A stretch of 64,000 bases of DNA from Mycolicibacterium sp. S2-37 (lineage in GTDB: Bacteria > Actinomycetota > Actinomycetes > Mycobacteriales > Mycobacteriaceae): contig NZ_JAFEVR010000004.1 of the NCBI RefSeq assembly GCF_017352375.1, positions 620,001-684,000 of the forward strand, in the 5' to 3' direction. The notes beneath the pieces were generated by a model that did no database searches, was not told the origin of the DNA, and saw only the letters and a program-made list of their open reading frames with translations. The translations under genes and the position numbers were made by a program. Shown piece by piece: positions 29,026-38,121 of this stretch; the first letter of the stretch is position 1; each line of letters begins with the position of its first letter.

Positions 29026-29874
29026 TTAGTCGTCAGGGTCCGCCGTGCCCGCTGCAGCGCCCGGGAAGTCGGCGGTGGCCGCGTTCTCCCGCTGGGCGGC
29101 GACCTCGGCCAGCCGGCCGTTCAGCGCCCGGGTCATCAGCGTGTACGCATCGGTGCCCAGCACGAGCCGGCGCGGTGGGGCGTCGGAATCCGCGGCGCGG
29201 ATGATTGCGGCGACCGCGCGCACGGGGTCGACGGTCATCTCCTCGGGGGTGGTCGGCGTCTGGTCGGCGGGCCCGCCGCGGTAGGGCGCGCTGAACGGGA
29301 CGCGGGTGGCCGCCTCGAAGAAGCCCGTTCGCACGATTCCGGGCTCGACGAGGGTGGTCCGGATGCCGAACGGCTCGACCTCGGGCGCGAGCGCGTCGAA
29401 GAAACCCTCGATGCCCCATTTGGTGGCGTGGTAGAGCGAGAACGCCGGGAACGTCAGGTGCCCGCCCATACTCGACATCTGCATGAGCAGCCCGCCGCCC
29501 TGTGCGCGCAAGTGCGGCAGCACCGCGCGGGCCAGCTGGATGGATCCGGTCAGGTTGGTCGCGATGACGTCGTCTACGTCCCGGTCACCGAGATCCTCGG
29601 CGGCACCGAAGACGCCGTACCCGGCGTTGGAGACGACGACGTCGATGCGATCGTGGGCGGTGAAGGCCTCGGCCACCGCGGCCCGGACGTCGTCGGTGTC
29701 GGTGACGTCGAGCGCGCGCCGCCACAGCCGGTCGCCGTGGCGCGCGGCGAGATCGCCGAGCTGTTCGGGACGCCGCAGTGTCGCCGCCACGCGATCTCCG
29801 CGGGCCAGCAGCTGTTCGACGAGTTCTCGGCCCATACCGCGCGATGCGCCGGTGATCAACCAGGTGGTGGTCAT
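29026..29874 (-). CDS. Short-chain dehydrogenase/reductase
   Basis: A classical SDR of 282 residues: TGASRGMG for cofactor binding near residue 8, NAGYGVFG near 85, and the catalytic YHATK near 155. ATG 29874 has GAGAGAGGAA upstream; the longer open frame has no support. Substrate unknown. It is divergent from a LysR gene across 104 bases, the usual arrangement for a LysR-regulated target. That suggests the regulator controls it. Confidence 0.88.
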   Translation of the reverse strand: MTTTWLITGASRGMGRELVEQLLARGDRVAATLRRPEQLGDLAARHGDRLWRRALDVTDTDDVRAAVAEAFTAHDRIDVVVSNAGYGVFGAAEDLGDRDVDDVIATNLTGSIQLARAVLPHLRAQGGGLLMQMSSMGGHLTFPAFSLYHATKWGIEGFFDALAPEVEPFGIRTTLVEPGIVRTGFFEAATRVPFSAPYRGGPADQTPTTPEEMTVDPVRAVAAIIRAADSDAPPRRLVLGTDAYTLMTRALNGRLAEVAAQRENAATADFPGAAAGTADPDD

Positions 29875-29966
29875 GTCAGTTCCTCTCTCGGGGGTCTCAC
29901 TCCTCCTCAACCGGGCCGAGGACCCCGACAGTCCATGCATGCAATGACGAACACGACGGATAGCCA

Positions 29967-29972
29967 TACGAT
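29967..29972 (+). promoter_or_regulatory. -10 box for a leaderless lysR transcript
   Basis: TACGAT fits the mycobacterial TAnnnT -10. It ends 6 bases before the ATG, so transcription should begin at or near the start codon. A TGCATGCA palindrome lies about 30 bases upstream and could be part of a LysR site. Confidence 0.5.
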
Positions 29973-29978
29973 TACCGC

Positions 29979-30887
29979 ATGGCCGAGCTGACGCTGGAGG
30001 GGCTGCGCGTGTGTCGGGAGATCGCCCTGCTGGGGTCGTTCACCGCAGCCGCACGCTCGCTGGGCTACTCGCAACCAGCGGTCTCCCGGCAGGTGGCAGC
30101 GATGGAGTCCGCCGCCGGCTACCGGCTGTTCGCCCGCACGGTGCGTGGCGTCAGCGTCACACCCGCCGGTGCGGTGCTGGTCGAACACGCCGCGCGCATC
30201 ATCGGAGCGACGACCGCGCTGCGACACGAGCTGGACAGCCTCGGCGAGCGGTTGGCCGGGCACGTCGCGGTCGGTGCGTTCCCCGCGGCGATGTCGGTGC
30301 TCGTCCCGCGGACCGTCGCCCGCCTCGCGGTCGACTATCCGGCGCTGGTGATCGGACTGACCGAGGGATCCTCACGGATCCTGGTGCGGGAGGTGCGGGC
30401 CGGCCGCCTCGGGCTCGCCGTCATCGCGACGGGCTCCGGGCTACCCGATTACGACCTCGACGGCCTGACTCAGCACCGCGTCTATGCCGGTGACATGTGT
30501 GTGGCGGTGCCCAGCGGACACCGCCTGGCGGGGGCCGGCCGCGTCGCGGTGCACGAGCTGGCAGCCGAGCCGTGGATCGCGGGGGCGGGCTCGGCGGGCG
30601 ACCCGCAGTTCACCGCCTGGCCGACGCTGTCGGAGCCGAACATCCGCTACCGCGTGGTGGGTTGGCCGTCGCGGCTGGGCCTGGTGGCGGCCGGCCTGGG
30701 CGTGTGCCTGCTACCGGAGTTGGCGGCCCTGTCGGTGCCCCACGGCGTGACGGTGGTCGAGGTGGACGATCCGGCCTGGCCGGGACGGATTGCGGTCGCG
30801 CTGACCCGGTCCGGGCCGGGCGAGGAGGTGCGGACCGTCGTCGCCGCGCTGCGCTCGGTTGCCGGTGAACTCCGACCGGCGAGCTAA
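29979..30887 (+). CDS. LysR-family transcriptional regulator
   Basis: A 302-residue LysR protein. The N-terminal winged HTH contains FTAAARSLGYSQPAVSRQVAAME (stated as the recognition region, residues about 18-40). A periplasmic-binding-like effector domain follows. It is divergent from the SDR gene. Its TAA stop lies in the first unit of a 28-bp tandem repeat shared with the end of efpA. Confidence 0.92.
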   Translation: MAELTLEGLRVCREIALLGSFTAAARSLGYSQPAVSRQVAAMESAAGYRLFARTVRGVSVTPAGAVLVEHAARIIGATTALRHELDSLGERLAGHVAVGAFPAAMSVLVPRTVARLAVDYPALVIGLTEGSSRILVREVRAGRLGLAVIATGSGLPDYDLDGLTQHRVYAGDMCVAVPSGHRLAGAGRVAVHELAAEPWIAGAGSAGDPQFTAWPTLSEPNIRYRVVGWPSRLGLVAAGLGVCLLPELAALSVPHGVTVVEVDDPAWPGRIAVALTRSGPGEEVRTVVAALRSVAGELRPAS

Positions 30888-30953
30888 AGCTCTCCGTGCT
30901 CGATGGTCGAGCTAAAGCTCTCCGTGCTCGATGGTCGAGCTAAAGCTCTCCGG
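30881..30953. repeat. 28-bp tandem repeat, about 2.6 copies, between lysR and efpA
   Basis: Units at 30881-30908, 30909-30936 and a partial one at 30937-30953 are identical. Each holds the palindrome GAGCTAAAGCTC, which carries a stop codon on both strands. The first unit contains the lysR TAA, and the last contains the efpA TAG. Confidence 0.92.
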
Positions 30954-32520
30954 CGTCGATCGCGTCCTTGACTTCCTGCGCGTGCGCGACCTGCTTGCTG
31001 GTGTAGCCGATCAGCAGGGCCGCGCCGCCGACGAGCACCGCGACCGCGGCCACCCACAGCAAGCCGTAGGTGTAGCCGGCGTCCAGCGCGGCGAGCTGCG
31101 TGGTATCCATGTTCTTCACCGGGCCGGTGGTTCCGCCGAGGTACAGCGTCCGGGAGGTGATGACGGCCTGGATGATGGCCAGCACGACGGGTCCGCCCAG
31201 GTTCTGCAGCATCAGCGCGATCGCCGAGACCGGTCCGATCTGGTCGAAGCCGACGCCGGCGATGGCGGAGATGGTCAGGGGCACGACGATCATGCCGATG
31301 CCGATACCGCCGATGGTGATGGGCAGGACGAGGTTCGGGAAGTACGGGATGCCCTTGTAGAGCGTCGAGCCGTAGATCATCGCGCCGAGGACCAGGACAC
31401 CGCCGGCGATCACCAGCACACGGGGCGGGAACATCGACACGAGCTGGGAGGACAGCGCGAGGCCGATGCCCATCGCGATGACGAACGGGATGAAGCCGAT
31501 GCCGGCCCGCAGCGGGGTGTAGCCGAGGATGTCCTGTACGTACAGGCCGATGAGCACCGTCAGCGTGAACATCACGCCGCCGGCCAGGAAGATCGCCGAG
31601 AAGGTGGCCAGCCGGTTGCGGTCCTTGAAGAGCTTGAACGGCACCACGGGGTTTGCCGCAGTGCGCTCGACGATGACGAACGCGATACCGAAGACCGCGG
31701 CCGCGAGGATCGAGCCGATGGTGATCGGCGAGGACCAGCCCTTCTCCGGGCCCATGGAGAAGCCGAAGACCGCGGCGGTACAGAGCAGCGTCGCGAGGAT
31801 CGCGCCCGTGGCGTCCAGCTTGAGCCGCTCTTTGTTCGTCTCGCGCAGGGTGGTGTGGGCCAGATAGATCATCACCAGGCCGATGGGCACGTTGACCAGG
31901 AACGCCCACCGCCAGGAGACCTCGGTCAGTGCGCCGCCGACGACCAGACCCATGACCGAACCGACCCCGGTCATGGCGGCGAACACCGCGGTGGCGGCGT
32001 TACGCGCCGGCCCCTTCGGGAAAGTGGTGGCCACCAGCGCCAGGCCGGTCGGCGAGGCGATGGCCGCGCCGACACCCTGCAGCAGGCGGGCGATCACGAG
32101 CGTGGCCTCATTCCAGGCGATGCCGCACAGGATCGAGGCGATGACGAACAGTGCGACACCGGCGATGAACGCGCGCTTGCGGCCGATGGTGTCGCCGAGG
32201 CGGCCGCCGAGCAGCATGAGGCCGCCGAAGGTCAGCACGTACGCCGTGATGACCCAGCTGCGGCCGGCGTCCGAGAGCCCCAGTTCGTCCTGGATCTGGG
32301 GCAGCGCGACGATGGCGATGGTGCTGTCCATGGTGGCGAGCAACTGCATGCCGGCGATCGCGATCACGGCGGCGAAGAACCGCCGCGAGGGCACCCAGGC
32401 GGGAGTCTTGGCGGTACGCGGAACGGAGGTACGTTCCACGCTCATCGGCCGCGCCCGTTTCGAGTTGCTTTCGGCGTCCCTGTACATGGCTGCGCGCTCG
32501 GCGTCATTGAGAGCCGTCAT
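30940..32520 (-). CDS. efpA: EfpA-type MFS drug efflux transporter
   Basis: A 526-residue major facilitator of the 14-helix QacA/EmrB group. The MFS signature region GGRLGDTIGRKRAF lies near residue 105. The motif C-like segment TGVGSVMGLVVGGAL is near 185. An N-terminal cytoplasmic extension of about 45 residues precedes helix 1. It matches M. tuberculosis EfpA in length and in position after cysG. A -10-like TAAGAT at 32545-32540, followed by TTACAGTAA dyad sequence and an AAGG site, suggests its own promoter and possibly an operator. Confidence 0.95.
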   Translation of the reverse strand: MTALNDAERAAMYRDAESNSKRARPMSVERTSVPRTAKTPAWVPSRRFFAAVIAIAGMQLLATMDSTIAIVALPQIQDELGLSDAGRSWVITAYVLTFGGLMLLGGRLGDTIGRKRAFIAGVALFVIASILCGIAWNEATLVIARLLQGVGAAIASPTGLALVATTFPKGPARNAATAVFAAMTGVGSVMGLVVGGALTEVSWRWAFLVNVPIGLVMIYLAHTTLRETNKERLKLDATGAILATLLCTAAVFGFSMGPEKGWSSPITIGSILAAAVFGIAFVIVERTAANPVVPFKLFKDRNRLATFSAIFLAGGVMFTLTVLIGLYVQDILGYTPLRAGIGFIPFVIAMGIGLALSSQLVSMFPPRVLVIAGGVLVLGAMIYGSTLYKGIPYFPNLVLPITIGGIGIGMIVVPLTISAIAGVGFDQIGPVSAIALMLQNLGGPVVLAIIQAVITSRTLYLGGTTGPVKNMDTTQLAALDAGYTYGLLWVAAVAVLVGGAALLIGYTSKQVAHAQEVKDAIDAGEL

Positions 32521-32530
32521 AACGAGTTAC

Positions 32531-32545
32531 CTTACAGTAATCTTA
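32531..32545 (-). promoter_or_regulatory. Possible efpA promoter element and dyad
   Basis: On the reverse strand, -10-like TAAGAT (32545-32540) is followed by TTACTGTAA (32540-32532), a perfect 9-base palindrome at the likely start site. The motif is AT-rich against a GC-rich background, in a 33-base gap. Confidence 0.35.
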
Positions 32546-32553
32546 GGAACCCT

Positions 32554-33750
32554 TTAAGTGGCGAAGCCCGCCACGGCCCCGATCACGATGATCGCGGGCG
32601 GCCTGATGCCCTCTGAACGGATCTTCTCCGGGGCGTCGCCGAGCGTCGCCCGCAAACTTCGTTGAGCGGATGTCGTCCCGTGCTGAACCACCAGGACCGG
32701 CGTCTCCGCAGGTCGCCCGCCCGCGATCAGAACTTCGGCGAAGAGTTCGATCCGCTCGACTGCCATCAGCAACACGATGGTGCCGGACAGTGCGGCGAGT
32801 GCATCCCAATTGACTAACGATTCGGGATGCCCGGGCGCGACGTGCCCGCTGACCACCACGAATTCGTGCGTGACGTGCCGGTGTGTGACGGGCACTCCGG
32901 CCAGAGCCGGCACCCCTATGGCGCTGGTCACACCGGGTACGACGGTGACCGGAATGCCGGCCTCCGCGCACGCGAGCACCTCCTCGTAACCGCGCGCGAA
33001 CACGAACGGATCGCCGCCCTTGAGCCGCACCACGAACTTGCCCGCCGACGCCCGCTCGATGAGCAGGGAGTTGATGGCGTCCTGGGCCATCGCGCGGCCG
33101 TAGGGGATCTTGGCGGCGTCGATGACCTCGACGTGCGGACCCAGCTCGGCGAGGAGCTCCTGCGGCGCGAGCCGGTCGGCCACGACGACGTCGGCCTGGG
33201 CGAGCAGGCGGCGGCCCCGCACGGTGATGAGCTCGGGGTCACCCGGCCCGCCGCCGACCAGCGCCACGCCGGTCGGCGCCGTGTCGGGATCGTCGGCGGT
33301 GATCAGTCCGCTCGCCAGCGCCTCGTGGATCGCCGATCGGATCGCCGCCGAGCGGCGGTGCTCACCGCCGGCCAGCACGCCGACCGAGAGGCCCTCGTAG
33401 TCGAAGGTCGCCGGCGTGACGGCGGTGCCCTCGCGGGCGACGTCGGCGCGCACGCAGAAGATGTGCCTGCGCTCGGCTTCGGCCACCACGGCCGCATTCA
33501 CGTCGGGGTCGTCGGTGGCGGCGACGGTGTACCACGCGCCGTCGAGGTCCCCGACGCGGAATTCACGCAGCGTCAGTGTGATTCCCGTCATTGCCTCCAC
33601 TGCCGGGGTGGCCTCGCGGGCGATGACGTGCACGTCGGCGCCGTTGGCGATCAGCAGCGGCAACCGGCGCTGGGCGACGCTTCCCCCACCGACGAAGACG
33701 ACCTTCTTGCCTGCGAGTCGCAGGCCGACGAGGTACGCGTGATCGGTCAC
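32554..33750 (-). CDS. cysG: Siroheme synthase / uroporphyrinogen-III C-methyltransferase fusion
   Basis: A 398-residue fusion. The N-terminal precorrin-2 dehydrogenase-like Rossmann domain has VFVGGGSVAQRR (residues 18-29). The C-terminal SUMT domain starts near residue 160 with VGGGPGDPELITVRG and has the VRLKGGDPFVFARG motif. It makes precorrin-2 for siroheme and cobalamin. GTG 33750 overlaps the cobB stop by 4 bases. Confidence 0.95.
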   Translation of the reverse strand: MTDHAYLVGLRLAGKKVVFVGGGSVAQRRLPLLIANGADVHVIAREATPAVEAMTGITLTLREFRVGDLDGAWYTVAATDDPDVNAAVVAEAERRHIFCVRADVAREGTAVTPATFDYEGLSVGVLAGGEHRRSAAIRSAIHEALASGLITADDPDTAPTGVALVGGGPGDPELITVRGRRLLAQADVVVADRLAPQELLAELGPHVEVIDAAKIPYGRAMAQDAINSLLIERASAGKFVVRLKGGDPFVFARGYEEVLACAEAGIPVTVVPGVTSAIGVPALAGVPVTHRHVTHEFVVVSGHVAPGHPESLVNWDALAALSGTIVLLMAVERIELFAEVLIAGGRPAETPVLVVQHGTTSAQRSLRATLGDAPEKIRSEGIRPPAIIVIGAVAGFAT

Positions 33751-35117
33751 CCGGCGAGCTTAGAGCGTGCGGCGGCGCCGACGAAGCGGGCGATCGCCTG
33801 CGGGTGCGCCGCCGGGTGGGTGTGCAGATATCCGGCGTGCACCCCGCGGTGCACCGCCCCGTCTGCGGCGCTACGGCCCGACCGATCCGGATATCGCCAC
33901 GCGGTCTCGTAGCTGTCGGTGAATGCGACGGCGGTGCGGTGGAATTCGTGGCCGGTGACGCGTTCGCCCGCGGCGTGCAGCGACGAGTCGGCTACGGCGA
34001 CGGCCTGTCGATATCCGAGGGTGAGGCGTTCGGTGAATCGGGCCGAACCGGCCAGCACGCCGCACATCGGGTGCCCGTCGAGATCGTCGACCAGGTACGT
34101 CAGGCCGGCGCACTCGGCGTGGATCGGCGCGCCACGGGCCGCCAGTTCGCGAATCTGCTGGCGCACAACGGTGTTGGCGGACAGGTCGGCGGTGTGCTGT
34201 TCGGGGAAGCCGCCGGGGATGACCAGCGCGCCGGTGCCGGTGGGCAGCGGATCGGTCAGCGGATCGAATTCGACGACCTCGGCGCCGGCCGCGCGCAGCA
34301 GTTCGCCGTGTTCGGGGTAGCCGAACGTGAAGGCCTTGCCGGCGGCCAGGGCGACGGTCACGTCCGCCCCGGCGTCCGACGGCGCCTGCGGTGACCACGG
34401 GTGCGCGCCGACCCGTACACCGGCGCTGCGCACGACGGCGTCGAGGTCGACGTGACGGGCGATCAGGTCGGTCATCGCCGCGACCGCCTCGCGGGCCCGC
34501 ACACCGTGCTCGACGGCGGTGACCAGGCCGAGGTGCCGGGAGGGCACGGCCAGCGCCTCAGTGCGCGGCACCGCGCCGAACACCGGCATCCCCGCGTGTT
34601 CGCAGGCCTGACGCAGCACCTCCTCGTGGCGGGGTGAGCCCACGAGGTTGAGCACCACACCGGCGATGCGGGTCAGCGGGTCGAAGGTCGAGAAGCCCTG
34701 CAGCAGTGCGGCGATGCTGTGGCTCTGGCCGCGGGCGTCGACCACCAGCACCACCGGCGCACCCAACAGCGTGGCGACGTGCGCGGTCGAACCCGTTGCC
34801 GGGCCTGACATCTGATCGCCGATGCGTCCGTCGAACAGACCCATGACACCTTCGACGACGGCGATGTCGGCGCCGGCGGCGCCATGGGCGTACAGGGGAC
34901 CGATGAGATCCTCACCGACGAGGACGGGGTCCAGGTTGCGGCCCGGCCTGCCTGCGGCGATTGCGTGATAGCCGGGATCGATGAAGTCCGGACCCACCTT
35001 GAACGGTGCGACGGTGTGGCCTGCGCGCCGCAGCGCACCCATCAGACCCGTTGCCACCGTGGTCTTTCCGCTGCCCGACGACGGGGCGGCGAGGACGACG
35101 GCCGGTGCCGGTGTCAC
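33747..35117 (-). CDS. cobB: Cobyrinate a,c-diamide synthase
   Basis: Glutamine-dependent amidotransferase of 456 residues. The N-terminal dethiobiotin-synthase-like ATPase has the P-loop APSSGSGKTT (residues 10-19). The C-terminal class I glutamine amidotransferase domain has the nucleophile in HAECAGLTYL near residue 350. It amidates the a and c side chains in cobalamin synthesis. GTG 35117 overlaps the cobO stop, and its own stop overlaps the cysG start. Confidence 0.95.
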   Translation of the reverse strand: MTPAPAVVLAAPSSGSGKTTVATGLMGALRRAGHTVAPFKVGPDFIDPGYHAIAAGRPGRNLDPVLVGEDLIGPLYAHGAAGADIAVVEGVMGLFDGRIGDQMSGPATGSTAHVATLLGAPVVLVVDARGQSHSIAALLQGFSTFDPLTRIAGVVLNLVGSPRHEEVLRQACEHAGMPVFGAVPRTEALAVPSRHLGLVTAVEHGVRAREAVAAMTDLIARHVDLDAVVRSAGVRVGAHPWSPQAPSDAGADVTVALAAGKAFTFGYPEHGELLRAAGAEVVEFDPLTDPLPTGTGALVIPGGFPEQHTADLSANTVVRQQIRELAARGAPIHAECAGLTYLVDDLDGHPMCGVLAGSARFTERLTLGYRQAVAVADSSLHAAGERVTGHEFHRTAVAFTDSYETAWRYPDRSGRSAADGAVHRGVHAGYLHTHPAAHPQAIARFVGAAARSKLAG

Positions 35118-35728
35118 CACTCGATCCCTCGTTGGCCTTTGCGGCCGGCGTCCATCGGATGCTTGACCTTGGTCATCTCGGTGACCAGATCGGCGGCGTC
35201 GAGCAGACGCTGCGGGGCGTCGCGGCCGGTGATGACGACGTGCTGGGTGCCGGGCCGGTCGCTCAGCACCTGCACGACCTCGTCGACGTCGATCCAGCCC
35301 CACTTGAGTGGATAGGTGAACTCGTCGAGCACGTAGAAGTCGTGGCGTTCGGCGGCCAGCCGCCGGGCGATCTCGGCCCAGCCGTCGGCGGCGGCCTCGG
35401 CGTGATCGACGTCGCTGCCGTGCTTGCGGGTCCACGACCATCCCGAGCCCATCTTGTGCCATTCGACGGGTCCGCCGACACCGCGTTCGTCGTGCGCCCG
35501 TCCCAGCTCGCGCAGCGCGGTCTCTTCGCCGACCTTCCACTTCGCGCTCTTGACGAACTGGAACACCGCAATGTCGAAGCCCTGGTTCCACGCCCGCAGC
35601 GCCATCCCGAAGGCCGCCGTCGACTTCCCCTTGCCCGGCCCCGTGTGCACGGCCAACAACGGCGCGTTGCGGCGGGCGCGGGTGGTCAGCCCGTCATTCG
35701 GCACGGTGAGCGGTTTGCCCTGCGGCAT
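35114..35728 (-). CDS. cobO: Cob(I)yrinic acid a,c-diamide adenosyltransferase
   Basis: ATP:corrinoid adenosyltransferase (CobA/CobO type) of 204 residues. The P-loop is TGPGKGKSTAAFG near residues 30-42. The VFQFVKSAKWKVGEE segment and the DEFTYPLKWGW motif are typical. It attaches the 5'-deoxyadenosyl ligand to cobalt. It sits between the chelatase-like gene and cobB with a 4-base overlap to cobB, supporting a role in aerobic-type cobalamin synthesis. Confidence 0.95.
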   Translation of the reverse strand: MPQGKPLTVPNDGLTTRARRNAPLLAVHTGPGKGKSTAAFGMALRAWNQGFDIAVFQFVKSAKWKVGEETALRELGRAHDERGVGGPVEWHKMGSGWSWTRKHGSDVDHAEAAADGWAEIARRLAAERHDFYVLDEFTYPLKWGWIDVDEVVQVLSDRPGTQHVVITGRDAPQRLLDAADLVTEMTKVKHPMDAGRKGQRGIEW

Positions 35729-35743
35729 CGTCGGTTACCTCCG

Positions 35744-37645
35744 TCAGGCGGCGCGGTGTTCGGTGCGGGTCACCACGCGGGTCAGATCATCGGCACGCAG
35801 GTGGGCCAGCCGCACCGCGGGGGCCCGCAACGCGGTCGCCAGTTCCTCGGCAAGGCCGAGCCGCACCCATGAGGTCTCACAGTCCACGACCACCGCCGTG
35901 GCGCCCTCGGCCACCAGCCGGGCGGCCGCCGCCCTGGTGCGGCCGAGCGGATCGGGTCCTCCGGTGGCGCGCCCGTCGGTCAGCACGACGACCAGGCAGC
36001 GTCGCGCCCGGTCGCGGGCCTTCTCGCGCACCACGACGTCGCGGGCGGCCAGCAGCCCCTCGGCGATCGGGGTCTTGCCGCCGGTGTCGAACCGCGACAG
36101 CCGTCTACTCGCGATGTAGACCGACGAGGTCGGGGGCAGCAGCAGTGTCGCCTGCCGCTGCCGAAAGGTGATGACCGCGACCTTGTCGCGGCGCTGGTAG
36201 GCGTCGCGCAGCAGGGACAGGGTGGCGCCGCCGACGGCGGCCATCCGGTCGCGGGCCGCCATGGAACCCGATGCGTCGACGACGAACACCACCAGGTTGC
36301 CCTCGCGTCCCTGCCGTACGGCGCGGCGGACGTCCTGCGGACCCGGCCTGGGGCGTCCCGCCACGCGCTGGTTGCCTGCCGCGGCGAGCAGCGTGCCGAA
36401 CACGTGCAGACCGTGCCCGTCGGCCTCCGCGGTCGCCGAGACCACTGTCCCGGTGCGGTTGCGCGCGCGGGACCGCCGACCCGGCGCACCCTCGCCCACG
36501 CCGGGCACGGTCAGCGCGCGCGTGCGGAACGTCGCCGACGGTGCGGCGGCGGGCGCGGTCTGCGGCGGCGATGTACGTTGCCCGGCAGCCGAATTCGACG
36601 CTTCGCCCCCGGAGGGTTCGTCCGCGCCGCCGCCCGGCGGGTCCGGTTCGGGGTCGGGTTCGTCGTGTCCGTCGACGGGCTCGCCGTCGACGGACTGTCC
36701 GGCCTCGGCCATCGCCTCGTCGAGCCGCTGCGGGTCCAGGCCCGGGTCGTCGAACGGATCGCGTCTGCGCCGGTGTGGCAGCGCGAGTTCGGCCGCCACC
36801 CGGATGTCCTCCTCGCCGACGGTGATCTTGCCCGTCGCTTCGCTCGCCCCGGCGGCGGCACCGCGCCAGGCGGCGTGCGCGACCGCCGTGCGGGCCACCA
36901 CCAGATCGGCGCGCATCCCGTCCACGTCGAACGCCGCGCACAAGGCGGCGATCCGACGTAACTCGTTGTCCGGCAACACCACCGAGTTGACCAGGGCACG
37001 GGCGGTGGACACCCGGCGGGCCAGCTCGGCGTCGGAGCCGGCGTAGCGGTCGGCGAATCCCACCGGATCGGCCTCGTATGCCATCCGCTGCCGGATCACC
37101 TCGACCCGCACGTCCACGTCGCGGGATGCCGCGACGTCCACGGTCAATCCGAACCGGTCGAGCAGCTGGGGTCGCAGCTCGCCCTCCTCGGGGTTCATGG
37201 TTCCGATCAGGATGAACCGGGCCTCGTGGCTGTGTGAGATCCCGTCGCGTTCGACGTGGACCCGGCCCATCGCCGCGGCGTCGAGCAGCACGTCGACCAG
37301 ATGGTCGTGCAGCAGGTTGACCTCGTCGACGTAGAGGACGCCGCCGTGGGCGCGGGCCAGGAGCCCGGGTGAGAAGGCGTGTTCGCCGTCGCGCAAGACC
37401 TTCTGCAGGTCCAGTGAACCGACGACGCGGTCCTCGGTGGCGCCGATGGGCAGTTCGACGAGCGCTCCCCCATCGACACCGCTGAGTACCTGGGCGAGCC
37501 CGCGCACGGCCGTGGACTTCGCGGTGCCTTTCTCGCCGCGGATGAGCACGCCGCCGATCTCGGGGCGCACCGCGCACAGCAGCAGGGCGAGCAGCAGCCG
37601 GTCGTGCCCGACCACCGCGCTGAACGGATATGTCGGAGCCGACAT
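35744..37645 (-). CDS. Fused AAA ATPase / VWA chelatase subunit (ChlI-ChlD type)
   Basis: A 633-residue protein resembling Rv2850c. The N-terminal AAA+ domain carries Walker [10 protein letters not shown] (residues 37-45) and Walker [10 protein letters not shown] near 105. A Pro/Gly-rich linker spans about 310-385. The C-terminal VWA domain has the MIDAS motif VDASGS near 445. Such I/D proteins drive magnesium or cobalt insertion by a separate CobN/ChlH subunit, not seen in this window. Its place beside cobO suggests cobaltochelatase; this is inferred. The start overlaps the GNAT stop by one base. Confidence 0.9.
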   Translation of the reverse strand: MSAPTYPFSAVVGHDRLLLALLLCAVRPEIGGVLIRGEKGTAKSTAVRGLAQVLSGVDGGALVELPIGATEDRVVGSLDLQKVLRDGEHAFSPGLLARAHGGVLYVDEVNLLHDHLVDVLLDAAAMGRVHVERDGISHSHEARFILIGTMNPEEGELRPQLLDRFGLTVDVAASRDVDVRVEVIRQRMAYEADPVGFADRYAGSDAELARRVSTARALVNSVVLPDNELRRIAALCAAFDVDGMRADLVVARTAVAHAAWRGAAAGASEATGKITVGEEDIRVAAELALPHRRRRDPFDDPGLDPQRLDEAMAEAGQSVDGEPVDGHDEPDPEPDPPGGGADEPSGGEASNSAAGQRTSPPQTAPAAAPSATFRTRALTVPGVGEGAPGRRSRARNRTGTVVSATAEADGHGLHVFGTLLAAAGNQRVAGRPRPGPQDVRRAVRQGREGNLVVFVVDASGSMAARDRMAAVGGATLSLLRDAYQRRDKVAVITFRQRQATLLLPPTSSVYIASRRLSRFDTGGKTPIAEGLLAARDVVVREKARDRARRCLVVVLTDGRATGGPDPLGRTRAAAARLVAEGATAVVVDCETSWVRLGLAEELATALRAPAVRLAHLRADDLTRVVTRTEHRAA

Positions 37646-38109
37646 CAGTGCGCGCCTCCGGGAACCGGACGCAGCATCGGCACGTGGGGAATGCCGTCGT
37701 CGAGGAATTCATCTCCGTCCCGGACGAAGCCGTGGCGGGCGTACATCTCCTCGAGATAGGTCTGGGCGTCGATGCGGCAGGGGTGGTCACCCACGTCGGC
37801 CAGGGCGGCCTGCATCAGCCGGGCGGTGTGGCCGTGCCCGCGGTCGGCGCGCTTGGTGCAGACGCGGCCGATGCGGAACGCCTTGTGGCCGCCGGGATGC
37901 TCCTCCATCAGCCGCAGCGTGGAGACGACCTCGCCGTCGGGACCCTCCAGCCAGAAGTGCCGCGTCTCGGCGAGCAGGTCACGGCCGTCGAGTTCCGGGT
38001 AGGGACAGGCCTGTTCGACGACGAACACCTCGACCCGCAGTTTCAGCAGCTCGTAGAGCGTCGCCGCGTCGAGGTCCTTGGCCCAGCTGCGCCGCAGCGC
38101 GACCGTCAT
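37645..38109 (-). CDS. GNAT-family N-acetyltransferase (ElaA-like)
   Basis: A 154-residue protein matching Rv2851c. The ElaA-like start [27 protein letters not shown] and the acetyl-CoA loop around [21 protein letters not shown] are clear. Substrate unknown. It lies between mqo and the chelatase gene on the same strand. Its TGA overlaps the chelatase ATG by one base (TGATG), implying translational coupling, although a functional link to cobalamin is not shown. Confidence 0.9.
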   Translation of the reverse strand: MTVALRRSWAKDLDAATLYELLKLRVEVFVVEQACPYPELDGRDLLAETRHFWLEGPDGEVVSTLRLMEEHPGGHKAFRIGRVCTKRADRGHGHTARLMQAALADVGDHPCRIDAQTYLEEMYARHGFVRDGDEFLDDGIPHVPMLRPVPGGAH

Positions 38110-38121
38110 CGGCGTCCCACG

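Noticed and set aside
30884..30939. Possible C-terminal extension of a protein through the 28-bp repeats
   Set aside because: The efpA frame stops at TAG in the last unit; reading on would need a frameshift.
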